DNA from: Omphiscola glabra
Taxonomy: Eukaryota > Mollusca > Gastropoda > Lymnaeidae
NCBI GenBank assembly: GCA_964017045.1
Contig: OZ024797.1
Coordinates: 17,019,863 to 17,083,862 of the forward strand
Length of the DNA stretch: 64,000 nucleotides
Direction of reading: 5' to 3'
How positions within the stretch are numbered: the first letter of the stretch is position 1; each line of letters starts with the position of its first letter. Below, one piece after another: positions 39,599-50,869 of the stretch. The position numbers and the translations under genes are program-made. The notes under the pieces are model-generated. The model did not search any database, was not told the origin of the DNA, and was given only the letters and a program-made list of their open reading frames with translations.

Positions 39599-40490
39599 TA
39601 GCCGATATTTAGTTGCTGATGGCTTGATGTGTGGGGCCTCCTAGAAGCATTAGGCCCCTAGAAGCACAAGGCCCAGATAGAAGCCTGAGGTTCTTTAGAA
39701 GCATGATCCCCCCTAGAAGGATGAGGCCCCCTAAAAGCGCGAGGCATTGGACAATTACACATGCGTTAAGACGCCAATGAATAGCGCCATACCATGAGAT
39801 CATTGATTCCATGTATATCAGGGGCTCTTAAACCTTTTGTAGCGACCTATCACCTCTCAATTTTAAAATATTTTCCCCATTCCCCCACCGCCCTCATTCG
39901 CGTGAATACATTTAATTCGTTTAAATCAAGTACCGACATGGAAAAATATGCACATACAAAAATATGCACATACAAAAATATGCACATATAAATATATGCA
40001 CATACAAAAATATGCACATACAAAAATATGCACCTACGACATTGCGCACATACCACAAAGAAACAATGAGCAAATGCATAGTGTGAATGCACAAGACTCT
40101 GTCCACTTGTTTGGCGGGAGCTGACGGTGAGCAGACGTCCACAGTATCCCCCAAACGTCAAAACCGTCTCGACAACAGTGCATCTTTTGAAGGTCGAGAC
40201 GGCGACGAAAGGGTATTGACCGCGACCGCTTGTTGGCTGTTCCTATGTCTGACTATGTCACGTGGCACAAGAAGTTCTTAGAAAGGGCCCGGGTAGAGTT
40301 ACCTCTCTTTGCCGCTTGGAGCGTATCATGCTGGCTGGGCGTTGTTTACCCGTACCGTCAGGACACTATTATTGAATACTAGGGCTTAAATCGGGGGCAG
40401 TTTTTTAACACTGGGTCCTGATATTTTGATAAAATATCCGGTGGGTCCAAGTGATACAAAAGAAGAGTTAACTTCTAATAATCTATAATA
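39599..40490. other. Repeat-rich intergenic DNA
   Basis: Bases 39640-39750 hold about five diverged copies of a 20-odd-bp unit with AGAAGCATGAGGCCCCCT. At 39820 a hAT-like end (CAGGGGCTCTTAAACCTTTT) appears without a visible partner. Bases 39946-40035 carry a 16-bp array. The remaining 40040-40490 is unique, with no coding call. Confidence 0.55.
39946..40035. repeat. 16-bp tandem repeat
   Basis: About six copies of TATGCACATACAAAAA with small variants. Confidence 0.9.
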
Positions 40491-40494
40491 TGCA

Positions 40495-40910
40495 AAGAAA
40501 TCTACTGCCCTATGTTGTAGTGAGAGTGCATTGCCTTCGTCCATCTACTGCCCCCAGTGGCGTAGTGAGGGGGCAAGGGGGGCATCATGCCCCGGGCGCT
40601 ACTCACAAAGGGGCGCCAAATGGTATATTTTACTATAATATTGTATGGTTTTCGAATAGAGGGGGCGCTAAAAAGTTATTGGGGGCGCTAAAAAGGTATT
40701 GTGCCCCGGGCGCGAGTTAAGCTAGCTACGCCACTGACTGCCCTATGTTGTAGTGAGAGTGCATTGCCTTCGTCCATCTACTGCCCTATGTTGTAATGAG
40801 AGTGCAATTCTTTCGTCCATCTACTGCCCTATGTTGTAGTGAGAGTGCATTGCCTTCGTCCATCTACTGCCCTATGTTGTAGTGAGAGTGCATTGCCTTC
40901 GTCAACTAAC
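40495..40910. repeat. 43-bp minisatellite interrupted by a MITE
   Basis: Unit TCTACTGCCCTATGTTGTAG, TGAGAGTGCATTGCCTTCGT, CCA; about five copies. The second unit is split by the 182-bp MITE at 40555-40736. Confidence 0.93.
40555..40736. mobile_element. CAGTGGCGTAG-type MITE
   Basis: The ends CAGTGGCGTAGTGAGG and GCTAGCTACGCCACTG are inverted repeats. The flanks ACTGCCCC and ACTGCCCT are an 8-bp duplication with one mismatch; uninterrupted array units (ACTGCCCT) show the original target. The interior carries CCCCGGGCGC on both sides and GGGGGCGCTAAAAAG twice. No coding capacity; probably hAT-related. Confidence 0.92.
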
Positions 40911-41096
40911 CCACTTATAGGAACAGGCAGTTGCCGGATCTCGGGAATAGAGATGACGTTGATAAAAAAAATCATCTTATTTACCGGAGTTCAGATGTTA
41001 CGTATAAAGTTCACTGTGTGACTGAGTACACGAACAATAACAACACCGAAAAATAGTGGCCTCCCCCCAAGATATAAATTGACCTATTTAGTGGAT

Positions 41097-41450
41097 CTAA
41101 CCGTCAAGAATGAAGCTCGTTGCTTGACAGCCTTTTTGTCACTCGGTACTATACATGTAAAACATGTGGATTTGGGGGAACGGTTTTGAAAAGCAAAATA
41201 TATATAAAAGTCCTTTTAATTTGTATGGAAGTGAGTCTCAACCTTGACAAATTTTTTTAAAATTTCCCGCCTTGCCATCCCATTGGTTGGCCCGGTTCTT
41301 TGTTTTGCTTTTGGTAACGCTCGTTACGTTTTGCCCGTGCTCGCTTCCTGTTCGTTTACCGACCCATCGGAGAGCGTACAGCTGTTGAAAGACCAAGCTG
41401 GTGCGACCAAGTTACAAATCAATCGATTTTTTACCTAGACTGGTCTGACT
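41097..41450. repeat. Dispersed repeat, unnamed
   Basis: Bases 41097-41215 resemble 50-180 (GCTTGACAGC, AACATGT, GTTTTGAAAAG). The stretch 41563-41612 downstream resembles 63650-63715 (ATTGGTTCTA, ACGTGA, GAACAGACC). They may be parts of one longer element of unknown type; no coding motif was seen. Confidence 0.5.
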
Positions 41451-41454
41451 ACAA

Positions 41455-41570
41455 GCCGCCATGTCTGACTACAAGCCACCCTGTCTGACTACAAGCCCCA
41501 TGTCCCACTACAAGCCGCCATGTCCGACTACAAGCCGCCATGTCTGACTACAAGCCGTGCTTAAGCGAGC
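41455..41570. repeat. 20-bp tandem repeat, about 6 copies
   Basis: Unit GACTACAAGCCGCCATGTCT, with one shortened copy. Confidence 0.92.
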
Positions 41571-41611
41571 ACATTTTATTGTGCAGATTGGTTCTACACG
41601 TGAATGAACAG

Positions 41612-41755
41612 ACCAGAGACAGATCTCTGCAGGACTTGGTCAAACACCATCTACACAACTAGAACAGATCTCTGCAGGACTTGGTCAAACACCATCTACA
41701 CCACTAGCACAGATCTCTGCAGGGCTTGGTCAAACACCATCTAAATTACTAGCAC
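41612..41755. repeat. About 46-bp tandem repeat, 3 copies
   Basis: Unit AGATCTCTGCAGGACTTGGT, CAAACACCATCTACACCACT, AGCAC; the third copy is diverged at the end. Confidence 0.88.
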
Positions 41756-41811
41756 ACCAAATAATTTTTTACTGCAATGTGTATGATGTGTAATATGCTG
41801 CTTTAAAAACA

Positions 41812-42195
41812 TCCATCCCTGTGGTGCTACAGCCCATGTATGGCTGTGGCCTGCCTCACTACTTCCTTCCACTCAGACCTAAGTAATACTTTTCTTTTCC
41901 ATGCTTTGATCCAAGCTGCTGTAGATCTTTTTCCATATCATCCATCCATCATACTCCTTTGAACCGTTTTCTCTGGGTTTTAGTGGTGCACCCTCATCAC
42001 TCCTCTGTCATTTGGCATATTTTCTGCCCAGCGTAGCCAACCATTTTTTTCTGCTCCTAGCGTGGGATCCTGATATAGACTATAAAATTCCTGGTTGGTT
42101 CGTATTCTCCATCCATATTCATCCTTTGTTGGTCCATATATTTTCGGGAGTACTGTTTTCCCCCATGCTGCTCTAAATATTGTACCGGTACTCAT
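41812..42195 (-). pseudogene. LINE reverse-transcriptase C-terminus (RTE-like)
   Basis: On the - strand LPKIYGPTKDEYGWRIRTN, then EFYSLYQDP, then LRWAENMPNDR match the post-RT region of RTE-like LINEs (usually IYGP...WRIR.N.EL..LY...LRW.GH..RM). After frame slips it reads DLQQLG, then KVLLRSEWKEVVRQATAIHG and a stop. The 3' end (CTACAGCCCATGTATGGC) is shared with 7066-7145. It is truncated at its 5' side and dead. Confidence 0.82.
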
Positions 42196-42289
42196 ATTAT
42201 TTCTAAGTGAATCTTTATTTACATAATATGGGATTTATTTTATTAAAACCTTATAAGAAAGCATTCTTTTATTATTTTTCGCTTCAGAT

Positions 42290-42512
42290 TTATTCTTGAA
42301 ACTGCGACTCAGTTGGTAAGCATATAGCCAGTTCTTTGTACTATGGGTTTGCTACTGCGACTCAGTTGGTAAGCATATAGCCAGTTTTTTGTACTATGGG
42401 TTTGCTACTGCGACTCAGTTGGTAAGCATATAGCCAGTTTTTTGTACTATGGGTTTGCTACTGCGACTCAGTTGGTAAGCATATAGCCAGTTTTTTGTAC
42501 TATGGGTTTGCT
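42290..42512. repeat. 53-bp tandem repeat, 4 copies
   Basis: Unit CTACTGCGACTCAGTTGGTA, AGCATATAGCCAGTTTTTTG, TACTATGGGTTTG; nearly identical copies. Confidence 0.94.
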
Positions 42513-43430
42513 CCCCCTAAATAAAAAAAAAATTACGACACTGGGTCGACAGGGCATTCATCTAGTTTTTTGTTGTTGTTTTTTACCCCCTTATTTGAAT
42601 AGCAACATTTTTCTTTTCTTTTTTAATTGGTTTTTCTTCTTTTTTTTTTTTTTTTTGGGTTGGGGGGGGGGGGGGTGTTCAACATCACACTAAATTAAAG
42701 AATGTGTATAAAAATTTCAGTTTCATTTTAGTTTATTTATTGTGGTAGTGGAGTGGGATAATAGACAGACAGGATATGTATGAAGTTTAAAAAAAAAAAA
42801 AAGAAAGAAAGTTTACAAAAAAGCAAACTAACAAACAAAAAAACTGGAGCTAAGAAAATGCGTGGAACAGAACCAAGAAAATGACTGACATGTTTATTAC
42901 AATATTAGGAAGCCTTTCACCGCGAAGAAAGTTTTAACGAGAAAAATTGATCAGCCCACTTAACGCGAGACGTTAAACGCTGATTACAAGACATCCATCA
43001 TGGCTTGATTAGGTTCGTAATTTGGAGCTACTAACTACCGAAAGTCAACGTTTAAACTTAGAGATATAGATACCTACTACATGGCAATAAATTTTGCTAC
43101 CCTACTAACTGATGAAAGTTACTTATAAGTCAAATCATATATCACTGTCTTTGCAATGGTAGTTTTTGTTGTTAGATTACTTCCCCTGTCAAGGTAATCC
43201 CTAAGTTATGTTCTCCTGTTAATGTTAATTAGCAGCTCTTCTACGATAGTCTCTAACTCCCTAGCTTGTCTCATAAAGAACATTTGCTATTCGCTAAAAA
43301 GTAAATAATTGAAAGTAAATAAACGATTAAAACATCTGAATTTTAAAATTCGTTTTTAAATTATTTTTTTTTTTAATTTTACGTTCTTATTTTCTTTTTA
43401 ATGAGTAATATCACGCATTGTCGAACTTAG
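42513..43430. other. AT-rich DNA with homopolymers
   Basis: There is a T-run followed by a G-run at 42634-42675. The rest shows no gene or repeat. Confidence 0.5.
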
Positions 43431-43600
43431 ACTTGCTGAGGCCCTAAGCTATACAGAGTCCAGAGGCGCTAAACTATACAGAGTCCAGAGGCCCTTAGCT
43501 ATACAGGGTCCAGAGGCCCTAAGCTATACAGAGTCCAGAGGCCCTAAGCTATACAGAGTCCAGAGGCCCTAAGCTATACAGGGTCCAGAGGCCCTAAGCG
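43431..43600. repeat. 25-bp tandem repeat, about 6-7 copies
   Basis: Unit GAGGCCCTAAGCTATACAGA plus GTCCA. It is followed at 43640-43735 by two copies of a unit of about 45 bp with GCCGGTAGATTCTGGGGC, ending in TAAATCCGGCGCTG, which looks like the right end of the 22507 MITE family. The array may have grown inside that MITE. Confidence 0.87.
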
Positions 43601-44029
43601 TTTTAAATTATATCAGCTGGGCAAAGATAAAATTAATATCTATAGCCGGTAGATTCTGGGGCCCTAAACTTGTAGCTTACTGAGCTTATAGCCGGTAGAT
43701 TCTGGGGCTCTAAACTGTAGCTTACTGAGCTTATAGGTAAATCCGGCGCTGCTCGAGCCACATTGTAAAAGTATAAACATCAAACTGTCCTATAATTAAT
43801 TATTTTATTCATCAATTTATGTTTTCAACACTCACAAATTGAGTTAATCACCCAATCAGGTTTTCTAGTCGTCGATAATTCCTCAACACGTCATTATTTG
43901 TAACACAGCGTGCATCCTCATCCATATATCCATCCTTCTACACTGCAGACCCAGAGGCGTCACACCAATAAGTGTCATCTGGTTTGGTAAACTCATGATG
44001 TCGCCCCGATCCCCCAAGACTCCCTCCAC

Positions 44030-44870
44030 CCAAACCGAGCAATTCTTAACCAGATCAGAATCGCTTAGACCCACCACCCCCAAACCGAGCAATTCTGAAA
44101 CAGAGCATACATAATCGCTTAGACCCACCACTCTTGAACCGAGCAATTCTTAACCAGATCATACAGAATCGCTTAGACCCACCACCCCCGAACCGAGCAA
44201 TTCTTAGCCAGATCACACAGAATCGCTTAGACCCACCACCCCCGAACCGAGCAATTCTTAACCAGATCACACAGAATCACTTAGACCCACCACCCACGAA
44301 CCGAGCAATTCTTAACCAGATCATACAGAATCGCTTAGACCCACCACTCTTGAACCGAGCAATTCTTAACCAGATCATACAGAATCGCTTAGACCCACCA
44401 CCCCCGAACCGAGCAATTCTTAACCAGATCACACAGAATCACTTAGACCCACCACCCACGAACCGAGCAATTCTTAACCAGATCATACAGAATCGCTTAG
44501 ACCCACCACTCTTGAACCGAGCAATTCTTAATCAGATCAGTCTCGCTTAGACCCACCACCCCCGAACCGAGCAATTCTTAACCAGATCACACAGAATCAC
44601 TTAGACCCACCACCCCCGAACCGAGCAATTCTTAACCAGATCACACAGAATCACTTAGACCCACCACCCACGAACCGAGCAATTCTTAACCAGATCATAC
44701 AGAATCGCTTAGACCCACCACTCTTGAACCGAGCAATTCTTAATCAGATCAGTCTCGCTTAGACCCACCACCCCCGAACCGAGCAATTCTTAACCAGATC
44801 ATCCCGGTTTGTTTATACCCACCACCCAAGAACCGAGTAATTCTTAACCAGATCATACAGAATCGCTAAT
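44030..44870. repeat. 54-bp minisatellite with a three-unit higher-order pattern
   Basis: About 15 copies of a unit built from CTTAGACCCACCACCCCCGA, ACCGAGCAATTCTTAACCAG, ATCACACAGAATCG. Three unit types follow each other in order (CCCCCGAACC, then CCCACGAACC, then CTCTTGAACC), a 162-bp higher-order repeat seen about three times. Confidence 0.95.
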
Positions 44871-45834
44871 ACAGTTAAAACTGGTCTTTAAAAATGCAAA
44901 CACACCAATCACTTGTCAATGTGTCAATCACTTCATCAATCCTGTCAATAACTTCATGAAGCATGTCAATCACTTCATCAAACATGTCAATTTAATCACT
45001 TCATAAAACATGGCAGTCACTTCATCAAACATTTCGATCACTTGAAGACCTTAATGCTAAAAGTACTTAAGTCACAAAATATAAATTTTGAGATAATTAA
45101 GTTAAAATATTCTTTTCGCCTATAAAATGTGATTATTTTCCTTTTTGTCGTTTTTAATTAAGGGACTTAGGAACATTATAATGTGTTCACATTTTTGCAG
45201 TACACTTGGCTAAAACGGAAAAAAGGTCACAGTTTAGATGAATCTTAACAAAAATGTGACTTAAGCACTTTTAGCACTAGGGTCTTCACTTTGTCACACC
45301 TGTCAATCACTTTATCAGACATCTCAATCCCTTCAAAAAAATCAAGATTCTTCCCAATATCACTTTTAATTGAAAATAGTTCTTTGTAAGTTTAAGTTTT
45401 CTAAACGCTCTCTACCATAAAGCCCCTTGCAAACATATCGTGAGAAAATCATTGTTGGCCTAATGAGATCATTGGAAGACATTCTAGGACGTTTTATTTA
45501 TTTATGAATTTTGAAAAGTCAAAATTAAACTTTGGCTTCGTAGAGCTTAATCTAGCTTGGCTTTAACTAGTTTCACTGCATCACGATGATCATTCCAGTA
45601 TGATGACCATTCCAGCTTGATGACCATTCCGGCATGATGGCCATTCTGGCATGATGACCATTCTGACATTCAAAGAGTGAAAGCATTAAAAAAGGAAAAC
45701 TTTCTCTCCCTACTAATTTGTTTAAAAGACTGATCCTTATAGACACTAAAATAGCTTTCTTGATCCTCCTTTTCAGGAGATCAAATACACCTCCATAAAT
45801 TCCATACTTTGTGGAAGCATTATCTTAACCTTGA
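44871..45834. other. Short repeats and unique AT-rich DNA
   Basis: Bases 44905-45040 hold about six diverged copies of ACTTCATCAANCATGTCAAT. Bases 45590-45665 hold about four copies of a 17-18-bp unit CCAGCATGATGACCATT. A gapped inverted repeat around 45050 and 45265-45290 shares AGTGCTAAAAGTACTTAAGTC-like sequence. No gene was recognised. Confidence 0.6.
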
Positions 45835-46560
45835 GCTCAGCACACCATTATGTTTAGTTCATCAGAGTGCTCAGCACAATATCATGTCTAGTCCATCAGA
45901 GTCCTCAGCACAATATCATGTCTAGTCCATCAGAGTGCTCAGCACAATATCATGTCTAGTCCATCAGAGTGCTCAGCACAATATCATGTCTAGTCCATCA
46001 GAGTGCTCAGCACACCATTATGTCTAGTCCATCAGAGTGCTCAGCACAATATCATGTCTAGTCCATCAGAGTGCTCAGCACACTATCATGTCTAGTCCAT
46101 CAAAGAACTCATCACAATGCCATGTCTAGTCCACCAAAGAGCTCGGCACAATATCATGTCTAGTCCATCAGAGAGCTCATCACATCATTATATCCAGTCC
46201 ATCAAAGAGCTCAGCACATTATTATGTCAACTCCACCAAAGAGATCAGAACATCATTATGTTTATTCCATCAAACAGCTCAGCACATCATGATGTCTAGT
46301 CGATCACAGAGCTCAACACACTATCATGTCCAATACATCAAAGAGCTCAGCACATCAGCATGTCCAATCCATCAAAGTGCTAACACATCATTATGTCTAG
46401 TCCATCAAAGAGCTCAGAACATCATTATATCTAATCCATCAAAGAGCTCAGCACGCCATTATATCTAGTCCATCAAAGAACTAACCACATCCTTATATCC
46501 ACCAAAGTGCTAACACATCATTATGTATAGTCCATCAAAGAGCTCAGCACATCATTACGT
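45835..46560. repeat. 34-bp minisatellite, about 21 copies
   Basis: Unit TGCTCAGCACAATATCATGT plus CTAGTCCATCAGAG. Copies are uniform on the left and progressively diverged to the right, where the unit drifts to AAAGAGCTCAGCACATCATT. Confidence 0.94.
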
Positions 46561-46809
46561 CCGGACTTATTAAAGGTTTAAAATTACAACAGCAAAGCAA
46601 AAAATATAACTGTTTTTACATTAGGCAGATTCTTTAAAATGTACACTATTGATGTTAGGATCCCATGAAAACATTTGCAAAAATGTTAAAAGATTATTTC
46701 CTGGTATTGGCATTGTATAGGCTTGAACTATCACTACAAAATGTGAGACAATAAGTTTTTAGCACAAAAACAGTTTCAAATATTTTGGACAAAGAAGTTT
46801 GCACAGTAC

Positions 46810-48697
46810 CATGCATCTCAAAGAAGTCAAGGCCTCTTCGGTCATCGTGTGGAACTTCTTGGAGGAGCAAATTCTTAGAGATATGAAGAATAGCTTCTTC
46901 AAAATAGTCGCTCTTTCTCTCTATGTTGTCCTTTGTGGCTTCCTCGTCATAGCCTGCCTGGTGGAGCTTAAAGGCCGTTTTCTGTAAATGTCCATTTTTT
47001 TCTGATATCCTGTTTTGGTAGTGCTGCTCCTGTTACCAAGCTGGTACCAAAACCAAATATTGAGTTTCTTGGAACACATTTCCCATTGACAATATTTTAT
47101 TTAGCGTAGTCAACAGATGATCATTGCCCAGTCACAATCTCTAAGCGTAGACAACTTATGATAGTGAAATTCAGTACGAAACATCAAAGAATTATATTTT
47201 ACCCCCCCCCCCCTTTTTTTTTTCTCCCCAATTACAACATACCCAATAAATATAGTTTTAAAAGTAAAATATAAATTGTTCCTCTGAATAATACTGTTCC
47301 TTTCAATTCACGGTGACGTCATCGGATCCATGTTTACTCAGTTAAACCATGACAACCACAAATGATTTGAAAGCGGAAATGATATGCACCAACCCATTAT
47401 GCTCTTTTTTTCTCCGAAAATAATTGTTGTTCTCTTTCGTGATCTTACCCCATGGCGTCAATGTTTTGATCCTGGTTATTGTTGTTTTTAAATGTGTATT
47501 CTCCCAATAACTAAAGGGGGGTGTACGATAAGGAGCCAGTGAAGCAGTTATTACAAGCTATATAGAAGAACGTGAGCTGTGTATCATAATTTGTTATTTT
47601 CAATAGTAGGAACGAATGAATTTACTGGCCAGCCAGCTCTCCTATTGCAGAGCCATGAGAAGGGAGTGGAGAAGGGGGAACACTTACCCTGTTAAGGATG
47701 CTATTTCTTACATTTTCTTTCAAATGTCACTTAATTTAAGTCTCAAATGGCCTAAAAAGTAATTAGTCTTGATTTTTTAGTTGCATTTTTCACGTTTGAT
47801 TTAATAGCTTTTTTAAAGTACGATAAAAAAACGTTCTCTATGCATAATCATAGTTAATGAAAATGGAACTCAGGAACGCAATACATGTATTAGAAAAGAA
47901 AAAGACAACACAAAATAACGAGCTTGTCCGCAAAAAGTGCCATCATTATCTTACAATTAAAACATTTTTAAAATATATTACACAACACTTTTTCTAAAAG
48001 ATTTTCTATCAAACGCGAGTTTGAACGAACTAAAAAGTAGACAATAATGTTAACTTTCTTTGAGAGCACTACGCAAAGAAAGTCGGTGCAGAAAGGTAGG
48101 AAAGCATTCTGTGTTGTACCGTATGTTGCCAAAAGATTTGAATTAAATGTAGATGGATTTCATTTTTTTTTAAATTGATTAAATTGTGAAAGTATTTTCT
48201 GCATAGACTTTCCAATGACATAATAAACTAAACATACGACACATTTTCTAATGAAATAATACTATACACTAAAACCATATCTAACACAAAATGCCATAAC
48301 ACACTAATACCATAACACACTAATTCCACAATAAACCGTCGGGAACATTTTTGTAAACTGAACAAAAAAAATCTATATTTTCTGTGTGTTTTGTTAATTA
48401 GTGGTGAATTTTAAGGATTATTTGGGGTATGAAGGGAAAATGGGGCGGTGTAGGTGGAGATTTTTAAAAAATATAGAAAGAAAAAAAACGACCTAAAATT
48501 GATAAAAAAAATTTTTAATAAAAGATAATAAAAACATATTGATATGTACATTTGATCCCAACAAATTACTTACCGAAAATTTTCTGGATTTTCCGACGAT
48601 CCATCAAGTGACATAAGTAGTTGTTTTTTTCATAGGCTTCTGTTGCCATACATGAAATTCTTCCGACTTTTCTCAAAAGTGACAAAAGATTCACCAT
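46810..48697 (-). CDS. Probable DUF1771/Smr-domain protein, two exons seen (incomplete)
   Basis: Exon A, 48697-48574, starts at an ATG with an in-frame TAG directly before it and gives 41 codons (MVNLLSLLRKVGRISCMATE...) ending TTCG|GTAAGT. Exon B, 47001-46810, fits its phase through acceptor GGATATCAG. It encodes KNGHLQKTAFKLHQAG, then DNIERKSDYFEEAILHISKN and LDFFEMHG before GCATG|GTACTG. A helical segment followed by LDxHxxHG-like LDFFEMHG fits DUF1771 leading into an Smr domain, found in RNA-binding or nicking proteins of the N4BP2 type. The rest of the Smr domain was not found among the arrays at lower coordinates. The donor of exon B is weak and other acceptors are possible, so the family call is tentative. 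Confidence 0.45.
47025..48573. other. Putative intron of the Smr-like gene
   Basis: AT-rich, with a poly-C/poly-T run at 47201-47225 and a palindromic TGACGTCA at 47314-47321. No exon was recognised. Confidence 0.45.
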
Positions 48698-49139
48698 CTA
48701 TCCGAGGTTATTGTTTTACACCTCAAGTCTCCCCTTTCTCCGTCAGCCCGGTGACATTCCCACTTGTTATCACAAAGGTTGCCCAACTTGTCAGTCCACA
48801 TAGGCTACTCGTACGCCACTGCTAACGCCATCGGTCTTGGTGCATGAACATTAAGCCAAACATGAAAAACCATTGTCGATTTTTTTACACCGAAATAAAT
48901 TCACAAACTTCACTGGAGGTAGGTGTAGACTGTGATCTCGCCAGAGGAAGTATTTTTGACCTGAGCGTGTTATCTTATAACGAAAATAGTCCACGAGAAA
49001 AAAAATTAGGCCACGGTCGGTGTACAGACCCACTTCTAGTGAAGGATACTAGACCAAGGTCTACGCTGAAAAAAAAGGGGGCAACGGGGTGGCGGGTGAA
49101 TGGTGGAGGAAAACAGCTCAGCTTGCAAAGGCGTTTCAA

Positions 49140-49610
49140 TCAGTAGGAACAGTGCAAGATTTCATCAGTAGAAACAGTACACGATTTCATTAGTAGAAAC
49201 AGTACACGATTTCATTAGTAGGAACAGTGCACGATTTCATCACTAGAAACAGTACACGATTTTATCAGTAGAAACAGTACACGATTTCATCAGTAGAAAC
49301 AGTACACGATTTCATCAGTAGAAACAGTACACGATTTCATCACTAGAAACAGTACACGATTTTATCAGTAGAAACAGTACACGATTTCATCAGTAGAAAC
49401 AGTACACGATTTCATCAGTAGAAACAGTACACGATTTCATCAGTAGAAACAGTACACGATTTCATCAGTAGAAACAGTACACGATTTCATCAGTAGAAAC
49501 AGTACACGATTTCATCAGTAGGAACAGTGCACGATTTCATCTGTAGGAACAGTACACGATTTCGTCAGTAGAAACAGTACACGGTTTCATCAGTAGAAAC
49601 AGTGCACAAT
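49140..49610. repeat. 25-bp minisatellite, about 19 copies
   Basis: Unit CAGTAGAAACAGTACACGAT plus TTCAT; very uniform, with a few GGAAC and TTTTAT variants repeated in blocks. Confidence 0.96.
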
Positions 49611-50154
49611 ACCAACTGAAGAGCCTAATGTATGGCAGGCTTGAAATAATATATTATCCTAGTGTCGTAACGTCTCTTATACAGGGTGGCCCCCCAAAAA
49701 ATGTGAGAACATCTGAAAACAAAAGGTTATTTAAAATAATTGAATTAATATACTTTTTTTGTAATTTTTTGCCTCCGGAAAATGTCATAATAATGATGTT
49801 ATTTAGTTTATAGCTACATGAGTAAATCAGTAAATGGATACAATTAACAAATGTTATGTCATAATATTGCATTGTAAGTGATATCATCTCTTTATCTGGG
49901 CCATTATGTATTTAGTGCCCGCTTGCACCGGAGTATATCCTGGATAGTATGGATAGTATCCTTGACCACCCCCGACCCCAAAAAAACGGACGACGAAGAG
50001 GGGGCCACCATGACGATACACTCGAAGGAGAATTAACTCTGGATAATTGATAAGAGATTATGATTATTATTACTTTTGAAAAAAAAAATATTATTTATTA
50101 TTACGACACGGTTCACTGGTTACAACCATGAGCTTTTTGGTAAAGTACTCTTTA
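49611..50154. other. AT-rich DNA
   Basis: No gene. A stretch near 49681 (GGTGGCCCCCCAAAAAATGTG) and a GC-rich patch near 49965-50010 were noted without an assignment. Confidence 0.45.
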
Positions 50155-50487
50155 AGGATCATCCATAATGTACGTCACGCTCGTGGAGGGGGGGGGTCCT
50201 AGAAAGTGTGACAATTTGGTTACACCCCGTGGGGGGTTGGAGAAAAAGTATGACGTCACACGTTTATGGCTGAATTTGACAGTTATGTTTAACTTTCTTT
50301 AGTGCTAGATATATTCTGACAGAAGATGTCACTCAGTGATGTCCAATTTTAATAGTGAAGTGTGTTTTAGATTGAACTTTAATTAATTTTTAAAACAATT
50401 TTTTTAAAGTGTGACCTACCTGATTTGTCACAAAAAATGGGATCAAACGTGTCAAAAATAGCGTGACGTACTTTATAGACGGTCCCT
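50155..50487. mobile_element. MITE with GTACGTCACGC inverted ends
   Basis: The left end AGGATCATCCATAATGTACG TCACGC and the right end GCGTGACGTACTTTATAGAC GGTCCCT are imperfect inverted repeats of about 27 bp. A second internal inverted feature, GTGTGACAATTTGG/GTGTGACCTACC, lies inside. TTA flanks both sides, suggesting a 3-bp duplication as in Harbinger/PIF elements. No coding sequence. Confidence 0.78.
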
Positions 50488-50869
50488 TAGATGATATGAA
50501 CTATGTGCTTTACATACATTGACGTGTTTGCAACTGAATGCTTTTTCTTGCAATTTTAATATAGACTAATTTGAAAGTCAAAGTATTATCTGCCTCAAAA
50601 AAAAAAACAGCATTAATTAAATAAAGGATCTCCCTTGACCTCCCCTCCCTCAGACTAACCTTCCAGCACTCCCCTGGTTACACCCACCCTCCCTCATACC
50701 CACTTGACACGAGTGTACTGACAAGAAAGGCCGAAATTTACGCGAAGTGGGGGGATTACCTGCGAATGTGGGCTATGGTTCGATAAACGTGATCAGCTGC
50801 CACAACCTGCTCAGAGACCTCTCACTCGCCACGCAACGTACCACACCGGCATCACTGCTTCTTATGGTG
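50488..50869. other. Unique DNA before the 39-bp array
   Basis: Nothing recognised. The bases are C-rich near 50640-50700. Confidence 0.45.

Noticed and set aside
43883..44040. Ankyrin-like peptide on the - strand (IGVTPLGLQCRRMDIW)
   Set aside because: Only one weak repeat-like stretch; it is short, ends at a stop, lacks convincing splice sites and partly overlaps the 54-bp array.
45536..45600. Peptide HRDAVKLVKAKLD (-) as continuation of the Smr domain
   Set aside because: It stops after 13 residues with no donor and no pyrimidine-rich acceptor; probably chance.
47314..47321. TGACGTCA as a CRE promoter site
   Set aside because: A single 8-bp palindrome inside a presumed intron, with no start site or supporting motif.
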